Source: Planctomycetota bacterium
Lineage (GTDB): Bacteria > Planctomycetota > Phycisphaerae > WQYP01
Assembly: GCA_023489375.1 (NCBI GenBank)
Contig: JAMDCX010000013.1
Span: 1-24,439 of the forward strand
Length of the DNA stretch: 24,439 nt
Direction: 5' to 3'
Shown one piece after another: positions 5,344 through 14,338 of the stretch. Position 1 is the stretch's first letter, and each line of letters starts with the position of its first letter. The notes below the pieces were generated by a model that saw only the letters and a program-made list of their open reading frames with translations, was not told where the DNA came from and did not search any database. The translations under genes and the position numbers were made by a program.

Positions 5344-7917
5344 ATGATCAAAGGTGTTAAATTGTTTTCGACTGCTTCTGTTCTGGTGTGCTTTCTAATT
5401 GGCATTTTCAGCCAGATGTGTAACGCCGCCGTACCGGCGTTTCGTCCGCCGGCAGTGCCGCTGGTGACGTTTGATCCGTATATGAGTATATGGTCTGAAA
5501 ATAATCATCTGGCCGATCACCGCACGCGGTATTGGGATGGCCGGATTCAAAGCCTGGTAAGCCTGGTACGGGTAGATGGTAAAACCTATCGGCTCATGGG
5601 CAATGCTCCCAATACTTCTCCAGCTATGCACCAGGTACGCGTGACCGTGCGACCGACGACCACTATTTATCAGTTCTCTAATAGTAAAATTGATCTCACG
5701 CTGACATTTATGACGCCGCGTTTGCCTGCGCATCTCAAGACTATGACCCTGCCGGTAACGTACATCACCTGGAGTGTAAAGTCCGCTGATGGGCAAGCTC
5801 ATCAAGTGCAGCTTTATTACTCCACCAGTTCAGCCATAGCTGTTAACCATGATAATCAGAAAGTCACATGGAGCCGCCAAACCTTCGGGCCTTTAACGGT
5901 GTTGAAGATTGGTTGTACCACGCAGCATTATTTTGATATTTCAGGCGACCCCGTGGGGCTGGACTGGGGCTATATTTATACAGCCGCATCGAGCCGGCAA
6001 AGCACCGCATGTATTGCATCCAGAGACCGGTGCATTACGGATTTTTTAATTCAAGGTACGTTGCCGGCAGCTGATTCCACCCATAAGCCCCGTGCCGTCA
6101 GCGCCGGTGAGCCGGTGGAAGCATTTGCTTTTAATCTCGGTAAAGTCACCGCCACACCGGTATCCCGGCATGTTATGGTGGCGTATGATGAAGTCTATGC
6201 CATTGATTACTTTGGAGAATATCAGAGACCCTATTGGCGGCACATTTTCAAGACGCCATCGAAGATGTTCCAATGGGCGGCAAGCCATTATCAATCCCTG
6301 ATGAAGAAAAGCTCTGCCTTTGATTCTGCAGTCCTCGCCGAGGCCAGGCGCATTGGTTCTTACCAGTATGCCACCATCGTCTCCATGGCTTATCGGCAGG
6401 CTCTGGCGGCCATGGGCATGTCCGCTGATGCCAATGGTATGCCCATGGTCTACACCAAAGAAGAGACCAGCAACGGCGATATTGCCACAGTAGATGTTAT
6501 TTTTCCAGCTTCGCCCCTGCTGCTGACATTTTGCCCGCAATTGGAAGCCGCCTCCATTGTGCCGGATTTAAATTCGGCCAACACTCCGCGCTGGAAGTTC
6601 GCCTGGTCTCCACATGATCTGGGCACGTATCCAATATGCACCGGCCATTACAACACCGGTGGGGAGAACATGATGGTGGAGGAGAGCGGCAACATGATTA
6701 TCCTTGCCGCCGCTATTGCCAAAGCTGAGGGGAATGCCGACTTTGCCACCAGATATTGGCCCCTGCTGACCAAGTGGGTTCAATTCTTGAGAAAAAGCGG
6801 TTTTGATCCCGGTAAGCAGTTAAGTACCAATGACTTTCTGGGTTTTATGGCCCACAATGCTAATTTATCGGTAAAAGCCATTGTAGCTATGGGCGCTTAT
6901 GGCCTGTTATGCCGCATGCGTGGTATGATCACTGAAGCCAATGACTATCAGACGCTGGCCCGCCGCTGGGCCCGTAAGTGGATGAAAGTGGATAATGATG
7001 GCAATCATTACCGCATGGCGTTCAATCAACCGGAAACGTGGAGTATGCTTTACAACATGGTATGGGATCAGGCCTTGGGATTGCATATATTCCCCATGTC
7101 GGTGCGGGAAAAAGAAATGGCCTTTTATATGACCAAACTCAATACTTATGGTCTGCCGGATCGCAGCACGGTAACGCAAACCAAAACCGACTTTGAAATC
7201 TGGACCGCTACCCTGGCCACCAGACATGCGCAATTTCAGGCTATTATAGATCGCATCTATAAATTCCTGGATCAAAGCCCGGCCCGCGTACCGTTTGCCG
7301 ATCAGTATGGCACCCGTAAAGCCTGGGCGGGCATGCATGCCCGCCCAGTAATCGGGGCGGCCTTTATGCCTTTTATGAACCAGACACACCTGTGGCTCCA
7401 ATGGGCCAGACGTGGTGCCAAATTTTCTAATAACTGGGCTCCGCTGCCGCCCTTGCCTGTGTTTAAGCAGATTGTGCCCACCGCCCAGGCGCATCCGATT
7501 ATATGGCATTACACCATCAATAAACCGCCGGTGGGCTGGAACAAACCCGGTTTTAATGATTCAGGATGGAAGACCGGACCCGCAGGCTTTGGTTCAATGG
7601 ATCCAGGTGTGACGCCTCGCACAAGCTGGTTGACAGACAACATCTGGCTGCGGCGGCACTTTATCATGCCGGCGGGACATTATCCGCATCTGGTGGTGTA
7701 TTGTTATCACGACCAGGGAATACAACTGTACATCAACGGCGTGCTGGCCACGACGGTGCGTGGTTACAGCACCAGCTATGTACCGCTGCCAATAACGCCT
7801 GCGGGTAAAAAGGCCATACATCCAGGCAAAAATCTCATGGCTGTACATGTGCATCAAACTGTTGGCGGCCAATTCTTTGACGCTGGCCTGTCACAGTGGT
7901 ATGTACCGAAAAAGTGA
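5344..7917 (+). CDS. Secreted glutaminase-A-like protein (DUF4965/DUF1793) with C-terminal galactose-binding-like domain
   Basis: An 857-residue exported protein related to fungal glutaminase GtaA and to bacterial DUF4965 proteins common in polysaccharide-utilisation loci. The activity of the bacterial members is not established. ATG 5344 is chosen because GGAG (5333-5336) sits 7 nt upstream and the protein then starts with a signal peptide ending CNA-A. Family motifs run in order: TFDPYMSIWS (N-terminal domain), DWGYIY, YDEVYAIDYFG, YRQALAAMGM, TSNGDIATVDVIFPASPLL, HDLGTYPICTG, VEESGNMIILAAAIA, STNDFLGFMAHNANLSVKAI, and HARPVIG near the end of the alpha-helical barrel. Residues from about 700 to the end form a beta-rich domain (GWNKPGFNDSGW, LYINGV) like galactose-binding modules. 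A GH51 gene starts 12 bp downstream, so the pair is probably one operon for degrading arabinose-containing polymers. Confidence 0.88.
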   Translation: MIKGVKLFSTASVLVCFLIGIFSQMCNAAVPAFRPPAVPLVTFDPYMSIWSENNHLADHRTRYWDGRIQSLVSLVRVDGKTYRLMGNAPNTSPAMHQVRVTVRPTTTIYQFSNSKIDLTLTFMTPRLPAHLKTMTLPVTYITWSVKSADGQAHQVQLYYSTSSAIAVNHDNQKVTWSRQTFGPLTVLKIGCTTQHYFDISGDPVGLDWGYIYTAASSRQSTACIASRDRCITDFLIQGTLPAADSTHKPRAVSAGEPVEAFAFNLGKVTATPVSRHVMVAYDEVYAIDYFGEYQRPYWRHIFKTPSKMFQWAASHYQSLMKKSSAFDSAVLAEARRIGSYQYATIVSMAYRQALAAMGMSADANGMPMVYTKEETSNGDIATVDVIFPASPLLLTFCPQLEAASIVPDLNSANTPRWKFAWSPHDLGTYPICTGHYNTGGENMMVEESGNMIILAAAIAKAEGNADFATRYWPLLTKWVQFLRKSGFDPGKQLSTNDFLGFMAHNANLSVKAIVAMGAYGLLCRMRGMITEANDYQTLARRWARKWMKVDNDGNHYRMAFNQPETWSMLYNMVWDQALGLHIFPMSVREKEMAFYMTKLNTYGLPDRSTVTQTKTDFEIWTATLATRHAQFQAIIDRIYKFLDQSPARVPFADQYGTRKAWAGMHARPVIGAAFMPFMNQTHLWLQWARRGAKFSNNWAPLPPLPVFKQIVPTAQAHPIIWHYTINKPPVGWNKPGFNDSGWKTGPAGFGSMDPGVTPRTSWLTDNIWLRRHFIMPAGHYPHLVVYCYHDQGIQLYINGVLATTVRGYSTSYVPLPITPAGKKAIHPGKNLMAVHVHQTVGGQFFDAGLSQWYVPKK
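7323..7348. repeat. 26-bp perfect palindrome inside the DUF4965 gene
   Basis: ctgggcgggcatg is followed directly by its reverse complement catgcccgcccag, with no loop. It encodes part of the conserved AWAGMHARPVIG segment, so it may simply reflect codon choice. It could still form a cruciform or an intragenic RNA hairpin. Confidence 0.9.
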
Positions 7918-7928
7918 AAGGCCTTGAT

Positions 7929-10007
7929 ATGTTCGGTTGCCGAATATGCCGAAACGCATTAATGGGCGTAGCGCTGTTGGTGGTGGGCGTAAGTTGTACT
8001 TGTTCGTCCGCAATGGCTCTTCGCGCCTATATTACCATTAATGCCACGGGACCGGGGCGGGCGGAAAATCCGAGGATGTGGGGACTGTTTATTGAAAATA
8101 TCTGCCATGATGTGGATGGCGGGCTTTATGCGCAAATGATCCAGAATCCGGATTTCAAAAATGATGTGCCGCCGGCAGACTGCAAAGTTATACGCGGCAA
8201 ATGGCGAATGCGAAATAACCGTCCGCATTTCACACATATTAGCAATGGACCTGATGTTGCATGGGTCAGTGTGAACGGTCATATTCATCGGCCGCCGCCC
8301 GGCGGACCACTGTTGGCTTGGAAGCCGGTGCAGCCTGTCCCGGGAACGACAACATTAACAGTCCAGAAAAAAGCCCCGCTTTCGGCCGCACATCGCTTGA
8401 GTCTGCAAGTCATGGTGAAAAAGTCGGGAGGAGGCGTAGCGAATGTTGGCTACTGGGGAATGCCTGTTAAAAAGGGACACACGTATCTTCTGACTTTTTA
8501 TGCCCGCTCACCCGATGCGGCCAGTGTAAACCTGCACGCTGGTTTAGCAAATGTTCGCGGCACAAAACACTTCGCGGAATCCGAAATAACAATCTCCGGT
8601 GCCGCCTGGAGGTGTTATACATGCACTCTGCGTGCGACCGGCTCGACTTATCATGGTGCCATGACCCTGATAGCCTCGGCTCCGGCAATATATGATATCA
8701 ATATGGTTTTGATGTATCCGATATCGGCGAAAACCGGGAAAAAGGAATGTATCCGACCGGATATTTTACATTTACTTAAGCGGATACATTCGGGCTTTTT
8801 AAGATTTCCCGGCGGTAATTACATTGAAGGTTATTCGCTGGATGACAGCTATAATTGGCGGCAAACGGTAGGCCCGATGATTGATCGTCCCGGACATGTG
8901 AATTACTGGGGGTATCGGGATACGGATGGCTTTGGTTATCTGGGTTGGCTGGAACTGGCGAAAAAAATCCACGCGGCTCCACTTTATTGTACCAGCGCGG
9001 GCTTGCTGCATAGTGCGCCAACTATTCCGGGAACCAATCTTAATATCTACATAAAAGAAATGCTTTCGGCTGTGGCCTTTGCTAATGATCCCGGCGATAA
9101 CCGATGGGGCGCCTTGCGCGCGCAATGCGGGCACCCCGCACACTTTGATCTCAAATATCTGGAAATCGGCAACGAAAACGGTGGGCCATCATATAACCAT
9201 AATTATCATATTATAGCGGCCGCCCTGCATCGGGTCTTTCCCAATGTTATTCCAATCGCTGATGATTGGGGTGGTATTCCATCCGGTCCATTAAGCATGG
9301 TTGATAAACACTATTATCCCAGTCAGCAATGGTTTTTGAAGCACACCAATCTATTCAACCTTTATCCGCGTACGGGGCCGAAGGTGTTTGTCGGTGAATA
9401 TGCCGTTGGCAATACCCGTGCTGAATATGGCGATTTTCGATCTACACTGGCGGAAACGGCTTTTATGATCGGCATGGAACGCAATTGTGATGTCGTACGT
9501 TTGGCATCTTATGGCGTAACCCTGGACAACGCCGGCGCTGTTCCCTGTCGTATTAACCTTATTGAATTCAATGACAAAACCGCATTTGGCCGCAGCTCCT
9601 ATTGGGTGCAATATTTATTTAATCACAATAAACCGGCGGTGGTTTATCCCACTACAGTACGTATAAGAGGTGGCGTAAATAAGCGTCCACGCATACCGAC
9701 GTTTTTTGCCGATGCCGGCGTGACCACCAATGGAAAAAATCTGATTATTAAAGTCGATAACGCCTCAGGACATTACATGCTTACCACCATTCGTCTACAT
9801 GGATTCGCAAATGTGGCCGGCACCGGTACAGCTTTTACTTTACATGAAAACAATCCCGGTTTGGACAACACGTTCAAGCATCCGAACCGGATCGTGCCCC
9901 AAAAATCAGAATTTATGGTTAAGACGTTGACATTTCAATATGCCTTCCAACCATATTCAATTACCGTATTACGGTTGCCGGCGGTGCGAACGGCTATGGA
10001 TCAATAA
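7929..10007 (+). CDS. Secreted GH51 alpha-L-arabinofuranosidase
   Basis: Removes terminal alpha-L-arabinofuranosyl units from arabinan or arabinoxylan with retention. ATG 7929 is preferred to an upstream GTG: AAGG at 7918-7921 gives 7-nt spacing and the protein then starts with a signal peptide ending near SAMA. The sequence has the GH51 opening MWGLFIENICHDVDGGLYAQMIQNPDF, an inserted beta-sandwich CBM-like region (about residues 60-270), then the TIM barrel with GNYIEGY and GYRDTDGFGYLGWLELA. The acid/base is Glu416 in YLEIGNENGG and the nucleophile Glu490 in VFVGEYAV; both are present. A C-terminal beta domain closes the protein. At 692 residues it has the length of the larger eukaryote-like members. 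It follows the DUF4965 gene by 12 bp, and a shared hairpin terminator lies at 10289-10316. Confidence 0.93.
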   Translation: MFGCRICRNALMGVALLVVGVSCTCSSAMALRAYITINATGPGRAENPRMWGLFIENICHDVDGGLYAQMIQNPDFKNDVPPADCKVIRGKWRMRNNRPHFTHISNGPDVAWVSVNGHIHRPPPGGPLLAWKPVQPVPGTTTLTVQKKAPLSAAHRLSLQVMVKKSGGGVANVGYWGMPVKKGHTYLLTFYARSPDAASVNLHAGLANVRGTKHFAESEITISGAAWRCYTCTLRATGSTYHGAMTLIASAPAIYDINMVLMYPISAKTGKKECIRPDILHLLKRIHSGFLRFPGGNYIEGYSLDDSYNWRQTVGPMIDRPGHVNYWGYRDTDGFGYLGWLELAKKIHAAPLYCTSAGLLHSAPTIPGTNLNIYIKEMLSAVAFANDPGDNRWGALRAQCGHPAHFDLKYLEIGNENGGPSYNHNYHIIAAALHRVFPNVIPIADDWGGIPSGPLSMVDKHYYPSQQWFLKHTNLFNLYPRTGPKVFVGEYAVGNTRAEYGDFRSTLAETAFMIGMERNCDVVRLASYGVTLDNAGAVPCRINLIEFNDKTAFGRSSYWVQYLFNHNKPAVVYPTTVRIRGGVNKRPRIPTFFADAGVTTNGKNLIIKVDNASGHYMLTTIRLHGFANVAGTGTAFTLHENNPGLDNTFKHPNRIVPQKSEFMVKTLTFQYAFQPYSITVLRLPAVRTAMDQ

Positions 10008-10090
10008 TCCCAACCCGACCATTATTCCGTATGTGTATCCAACCGTTCACGCCTGCGGTATTCTACCGCGTATCTAAAATCTGTAATACG

Positions 10091-10120
10091 AGATTTGAGA
10101 TTTGAAATTTCTGATTTGAG
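10091..10120. repeat. Short AT-rich direct repeats (gatttgag type)
   Basis: gatttgag occurs at 10092-10099 and again at 10113-10120, with a partly self-complementary atttgaaattt between them. Low complexity and non-coding. Confidence 0.5.
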
Positions 10121-10288
10121 CATGGATACCGGATATTGCAGGACATTGCGGTATACCAAGGGGAAGTTCCACAGCCACGCCGATATATGGGCTGTTTTAT
10201 ACACAATCCGTGAACATTTACTGTAATCTTAATTATATCGCCAAGATAATCATGCCGATCACGCACCAGTTTTTATTCTGCGCATAAA

Positions 10289-10316
10289 AAAACCGCAACT
10301 TTACAGCTGCGGTTTT
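10289..10316. terminator. Bidirectional terminator between GH51 and PEP-CTERM genes
   Basis: The arms aaaaccgca (10289-10297) and tgcggtttt (10308-10316) pair perfectly with a 10-nt loop. A-tracts on the left and TTTT on the right give a U-run in both transcripts. It serves the plus-strand GH51 gene and the minus-strand PEP-CTERM gene that converge here. Confidence 0.8.
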
Positions 10317-10340
10317 AAAATTTTCAAAATAAAAATTGGC

Positions 10341-11081
10341 TCAAGCCCGGTTATGACGGCGGCGTGAACCCGCCAGCAACGCCAATCCACCAACTGCAAA
10401 TAGCGCCAGTGTGGCCGGTTCCGGGGTAGGAACCGATACCGGCGATGCGATAATGGCCGGATTGACGCTTAGCACCGCGCTGTTATTCACCAGGGTGACA
10501 GCCGCAGTTGTTTCCAAGGTGAAATTGCCCATGTTTAATGCCGCATTGGTAGTAACCGATGATCCATATTGCGAATACGACTGCAGATTCGGATTATTAC
10601 TAAATGTAATGGTTGGCAAGGTATTGATGGTACCGTTGACCGAGGAAGGATTAAGTGCCCCGCTGGACAGGATGGATTCGGAACTTTTACCGGCGCTGAC
10701 ATTCGCCGAGACATCATTCTGAATCGTGCCGATGCCTTGATTTAATGGCAGCGTAAAGTCGCTGTCCACCAGGTTGAAAGTGGCCGTCTGGCTTCCGGCG
10801 GTGCTCTGAGTCAAGCCCTGAATGGTGAGACTTAACAGGTAGGAACTGGAAAACGTGGTATTGCCAACTTCCACCTCCACCGTCCGCCAGGAAAAATCCC
10901 CGTAAGCGCCACTACCAACATTGTAGGTGGTATAGGAACCGGATGCAGTCGGGGTGCCCAGTGCAATGGTTCCGGTGTTACTGCCCACCGTCACTGTTAG
11001 CGTAGGCGTGGCAAATGCGGCTGGCACACCTGCTACGGCCATTCCCATGGCGGCAATTCCGAACAATGCTGACTTTTTCAT
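10341..11081 (-). CDS. PEP-CTERM sorting-domain protein (exported, beta-rich)
   Basis: An exported surface or extracellular protein of 246 residues. The start is ATG 11081 because AGGAGA at 11089-11094 lies 7 nt upstream and the protein begins MKKSALFGIAAMGMAVAGVPAAFA, a signal peptide with an AFA cleavage site. The body is rich in Thr, Ser, Asn and Gly with alternating hydrophobics, typical of a beta-fold, and has no catalytic motif. The C-terminus is a PEP-CTERM anchor: VPTPEPATLALFAVGGLALLAGSRRR, that is PEP, a hydrophobic helix and an Arg cluster, recognised by an exosortase encoded elsewhere. The exact function is unknown. It has its own promoter and a long leader, and stands as a single-gene unit. 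Confidence 0.9.
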   Translation of the reverse strand: MKKSALFGIAAMGMAVAGVPAAFATPTLTVTVGSNTGTIALGTPTASGSYTTYNVGSGAYGDFSWRTVEVEVGNTTFSSSYLLSLTIQGLTQSTAGSQTATFNLVDSDFTLPLNQGIGTIQNDVSANVSAGKSSESILSSGALNPSSVNGTINTLPTITFSNNPNLQSYSQYGSSVTTNAALNMGNFTLETTAAVTLVNNSAVLSVNPAIIASPVSVPTPEPATLALFAVGGLALLAGSRRRHNRA

Positions 11082-11594
11082 AATTAGCTCTCCTGTAAAA
11101 GCTGGAACAATTACTTTGGCCCGCAAGCCGTCCATCAACAATGAACTCGTTACCCGCCAGCCATAAGTTTTATTTCTCCGTTACATGGTCTATCACCATG
11201 TTTACAATTTACTGGATAACTTATCCGTTATCACCCTATGTCATTTCCAACAATTCTCCTCAACAACAATAGTATATAACATAAGGAAACAGAAGTCAAG
11301 GAAAAAATGATGTAAATATTTAAAGGCCTCAATCATTCGCGATTGAATATATTTCCGGACTACGACTACGCGTCATTTATGGGCATTTATTAACATTTTT
11401 TGAATCAGCAATCACATTAATATAATATATTCATTATTATGAATATTGTGGCTGAAAAGTCAGTAAAAGTGTACACTGTTCGCAAAGCGGCGACTGCAGC
11501 AGGCTGGAAGCCAGCACCACATGGGGTGCCCCCAGTTTTAATGTACGCCCCCGGAGCGGCCATAATTCTGGCCCATTGGCATGGCCGTATACGG
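11082..11594. other. Intergenic region between PEP-CTERM and serA-like genes
   Basis: It holds the leader and promoter of the PEP-CTERM gene (11082-11299), then an AT-rich stretch to about 11440, then a degenerate inverted copy of the MITE-like element (11471-11598). An open frame on the plus strand from 11439 is mostly element sequence and antisense dehydrogenase, so it is not called as a gene. Confidence 0.6.
11271..11299 (-). promoter_or_regulatory. Sigma70-type promoter for the PEP-CTERM gene
   Basis: On the minus strand TTGACT (11294-11299) and TATACT (11271-11276) are separated by exactly 17 bp. Transcription would start near 11264, leaving a leader of about 180 nt before the ATG at 11081. 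The leader is AT-rich; no recognised riboswitch was seen. Confidence 0.7.
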
Positions 11595-11598
11595 TTAT
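11471..11598 (-). mobile_element. MITE-like element, degenerate inverted copy
   Basis: Read on the minus strand, this segment follows the 122-bp consensus along its full length. It shares gggccagaatta, tgtggtgc, ggcttccagcctgc and agtcgcc. The ends have decayed to ATAACCGTATACG and GCGAACAGTGTAC. No target duplication remains, so this is an old insertion. Its end supplies the stop codon (11595-11597) of the serA-like gene. Confidence 0.75.
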
Positions 11599-12521
11599 GT
11601 TGTCGTCGCATTCAGATAATCCACCACAGCGCGAGCTACCCAGCTCATAGCATCCATGGCTCCCTGGGTTCGCGCAGCCAGATGCGGCACCAGGATCAAA
11701 TTGGAAAGCCCCCACAAGGGATAATCAGGACCCGGAGGTTCCGGGGCATGCACATCTAAAGCCGCGCCGCCGATTTTTCCGGTTTTCAGAGCTTCCGCCA
11801 GCGCCTGGGCATCGATTATTTCCCCACGGGCAGTGTTCACCAGGATGGCGTGGCTGGGCAGGAGCTTGAAAGTCTCACCGTTAATCATCCCGGCGTTGCC
11901 TGGACGATGACTGACATGAAGTGTCAGAATATCCGAACGCCGGTACAATTCCGGCTTAATCACACTTTGGGCGGGGAAATCAATATGTTTCGAGACGTCC
12001 AGAATATCATTGTAAATTACCTTCATACCCAGCGCGTGGGCCACACGACCCACCGCGCGACCAATGCGACCCATGCCCAGAATCCCCAGCGTTTTTCCGT
12101 ACAATTCCAGACCGCGGCTGGTTTTGCGGTAGTGATGAAATTCCTCCGCGGAGATCGGCGTACTAAGGTTGACCACGGGACGCGTAAGTGTGAATATCAG
12201 ATTAAAAACGTATTCCACAACGGCATGGGTATTGGCCTCGGGTGTAGAAAGAACCTTGATGCCTCGTTGCGCACAGGCGTTCTGATCGATATTTTCCAAA
12301 CCTACGCCAGCCCGTCCTACCACTTTCAACTTTGGCGCAGCAGCCAGCAATTCCGTGTTAACCCGCGTATAGGTGCGGACAATCAATCCGGCGGCGACAG
12401 ACAGGGCCGCCGTCAGGGCTGCACGATCTTTATATGAAACCTCGTGTACGTCAGCATGCAGCTTTAACCATGCCAGGGGAATAGCTTCGAGGCCTTCGGT
12501 AACAACAACGATATTGTTCAC
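11595..12521 (-). CDS. serA: D-3-phosphoglycerate dehydrogenase-like 2-hydroxyacid dehydrogenase
   Basis: NAD-dependent D-2-hydroxyacid dehydrogenase, most like the catalytic part of 3-phosphoglycerate dehydrogenase, the first step of serine synthesis. The NAD-binding Rossmann motif is GILGMGRIG. Catalytic residues are present: Arg in VNTARGEI, Glu in DVHAPEPP and His in LVPHLAART. The substrate-side segment VVGRAGVGLENID is also typical. At 308 residues it lacks the C-terminal ASB and ACT domains that give serine feedback in longer forms; other hydroxyacid substrates are possible. It starts 8 bp after pckG in the same direction and is probably co-transcribed. The last codons and TAA fall in the end of a degenerate mobile element, so the native C-terminus may have been altered. 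Confidence 0.85.
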   Translation of the reverse strand: MNNIVVVTEGLEAIPLAWLKLHADVHEVSYKDRAALTAALSVAAGLIVRTYTRVNTELLAAAPKLKVVGRAGVGLENIDQNACAQRGIKVLSTPEANTHAVVEYVFNLIFTLTRPVVNLSTPISAEEFHHYRKTSRGLELYGKTLGILGMGRIGRAVGRVAHALGMKVIYNDILDVSKHIDFPAQSVIKPELYRRSDILTLHVSHRPGNAGMINGETFKLLPSHAILVNTARGEIIDAQALAEALKTGKIGGAALDVHAPEPPGPDYPLWGLSNLILVPHLAARTQGAMDAMSWVARAVVDYLNATTT

Positions 12522-12529
12522 TGCGGACC

Positions 12530-14338
12530 CTATAACTGGCTGACCATTAATTCACGCAGAAAAATCATTTCCTTCGGCAAATCTCCGCCGAGTTTCAAGA
12601 ATAATTCATCGGCGGCAAGTAATTCCGCCCTCAAAAGTTCCTTATCCACCTGCTGAACTGCTGCGAATTCCGCCGGGTTGATTTTAAGTCCTTCGAGATT
12701 GATGTCACCCAGGCGTGGCATCCAACCCAGCAGGCTTTCGATTCCATACGCCTCACCATGCGCACGTTTTATGATCCATTCTACAATTCGAATGTTTTCA
12801 CCATAACCGGGCCAGACATACACACCATGCTGATTCTTGCGGAACCAGTTAACGTGGAATATTGGCGGGCAATCCGTCATCCGACGGTGCATCCGAAACC
12901 AATGCGTAAAATAATCTGCAATGTTATAGCCAATAAAGGGCAGCATCGCCATCGGATCGCGTCGCACGACGCCCACCTTACCTGCTGCCGCCGCGGTTGT
13001 TTCACTGCCCAGTGTGGCCCCGGCATAGACGCCGTAACTCCAGTTAAACGCCTGATACACCACAGGAATGGTAGTGGTCCGCCGACCACCAAACACAATC
13101 GCGGTCACCGGAACACCGTCCGGATCATTAGCCGCCGGGTCCAGAACGGGATTATTGGCCATAGGCGCGGTAAAACGGCTGTTGGGGTGGGCGGCCTTAT
13201 GCGGACTATCGGGCGTCCAGGGTTTGCCGGTCCAGTCCAAGGCGTGCGCCGGAAGGGTGTCGGTTTTTCCCTCCCACCAGACATCGCCATCAGGCAGCAG
13301 GGCGACATTGGTATATAGAGTATCATGGGCCATCGTGTGCATGGCATTGGCATTGGTCTGCCAATTGGTACCCGGCAGAACGCCGAAATACCCGGCTTCC
13401 GGGTTTATGGCTCTTAATTTTCCGGTTTTTTCATCCACCCATAACCACGCAATATCATCCCCAATTGTCGTAATCTGCCAGCCGGCAAGCTTATAACTTT
13501 CGGGTGGAATAAGCATGGCAAAATTAGTTTTTCCACAGGCACTGGGAAAGGCGGCGGCAATGTAATTTTTGCGGCCACTGGGTTCGCGCACACCGCTAAT
13601 CAACATGTGTTCCGCCATCCATCCCTGCTGATACCCCAGATAGCTGGCAATGCGGAGAGCCAGGCACTTTTTACCCAGCAGGGCGTTACCGCCGTAACCG
13701 GAACCGACGCTCCAGACGGTGTTGTCCAGTGGAAAATGGCAGATATAGCGTTTGTCCGGGTTGCATTCTGCAACGCTGTGTAAACAGCGTGTAAATTCAT
13801 TTGAATCACCCAATGCCTCCAGCGCAACTCGCCCCATGCGGGTCATAATCCCCATGCTCACAGCCACATAAATACTGTCGGTTACCTGTACGCCCACCTT
13901 GGCCAGTGGCGCACCTATCGGTCCCATGACGAAGGGCAGAACATACATGGTGCGTCCCCGCATACAACCATTAAACAAGGCGGAGAGCTTTTGATATCCT
14001 TCCCGTGATTCCATCCAGTTATTAGTCGGGCCAGCCATGGTTTTAGTGGGCGTACATATATATGTGCACTGCTCCATACGTGCCACATCATTGGGATTGG
14101 AACGATGCAGATAGCAGCCCGGAAGTTTTTTCGCATTGAGACGGATGAATGTTCCATCCTCCACGCCCCGGGCCAGCAACTGATCTTTCTCACGTTCGCT
14201 GCCATCACATAGAACTATTTTATCCGGTTGGCAGAGTTTAATGACATCGGCCAGCCATTGACGGACATGTTGATTGTCAATGCGAAGAAGAATTTTATGA
14301 TCTGTGGATTCTGTCAGTGACGATACATCAGTCTTCAT
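12530..14338 (-). CDS. pckG: Phosphoenolpyruvate carboxykinase (GTP)
   Basis: Converts oxaloacetate and GTP to phosphoenolpyruvate, GDP and CO2, the entry step of gluconeogenesis. The protein is 602 residues, the usual length of the GTP class. Signatures: NNWMESREGYQKL, YVLPFVMGPIG, FPSACGKTN (residues 264-272, the P-loop with the hyper-reactive Cys), IGDDIAWLW (second metal/nucleotide site) and, near the end, NWFRKNQHGVYVWPGYGENIRI. All canonical parts are present, so the enzyme should be active. The ATG at 14338 has AAGGA about 8 nt upstream. The serA-like gene follows after 8 bp, linking gluconeogenic carbon flow to serine synthesis. No clear promoter could be identified upstream. Confidence 0.96.
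   Translation of the reverse strand: MKTDVSSLTESTDHKILLRIDNQHVRQWLADVIKLCQPDKIVLCDGSEREKDQLLARGVEDGTFIRLNAKKLPGCYLHRSNPNDVARMEQCTYICTPTKTMAGPTNNWMESREGYQKLSALFNGCMRGRTMYVLPFVMGPIGAPLAKVGVQVTDSIYVAVSMGIMTRMGRVALEALGDSNEFTRCLHSVAECNPDKRYICHFPLDNTVWSVGSGYGGNALLGKKCLALRIASYLGYQQGWMAEHMLISGVREPSGRKNYIAAAFPSACGKTNFAMLIPPESYKLAGWQITTIGDDIAWLWVDEKTGKLRAINPEAGYFGVLPGTNWQTNANAMHTMAHDTLYTNVALLPDGDVWWEGKTDTLPAHALDWTGKPWTPDSPHKAAHPNSRFTAPMANNPVLDPAANDPDGVPVTAIVFGGRRTTTIPVVYQAFNWSYGVYAGATLGSETTAAAAGKVGVVRRDPMAMLPFIGYNIADYFTHWFRMHRRMTDCPPIFHVNWFRKNQHGVYVWPGYGENIRIVEWIIKRAHGEAYGIESLLGWMPRLGDINLEGLKINPAEFAAVQQVDKELLRAELLAADELFLKLGGDLPKEMIFLRELMVSQL

Larger units (their letters stand above)
10008..10340. other. 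Intergenic region between convergent genes
   Basis: No gene is seen in these 333 bases. A lone aaccgttcacg near 10040-10050 matches 11 bases of the MITE-like end but has no partner. AT-rich direct repeats of the type agatttgag recur at 10091-10120. A bidirectional terminator hairpin lies at 10289-10316. Confidence 0.6.

Noticed and set aside
10040..10050. Single MITE-like end aaccgttcacg after the GH51 gene
   Set aside because: Only 11 bases match, with no second end or interior similarity nearby, so an element is not claimed.
11439..11759. Plus-strand open frame upstream of the serA-like gene
   Set aside because: It translates the inverted degenerate element and then antisense dehydrogenase; no ribosome binding site or homology.
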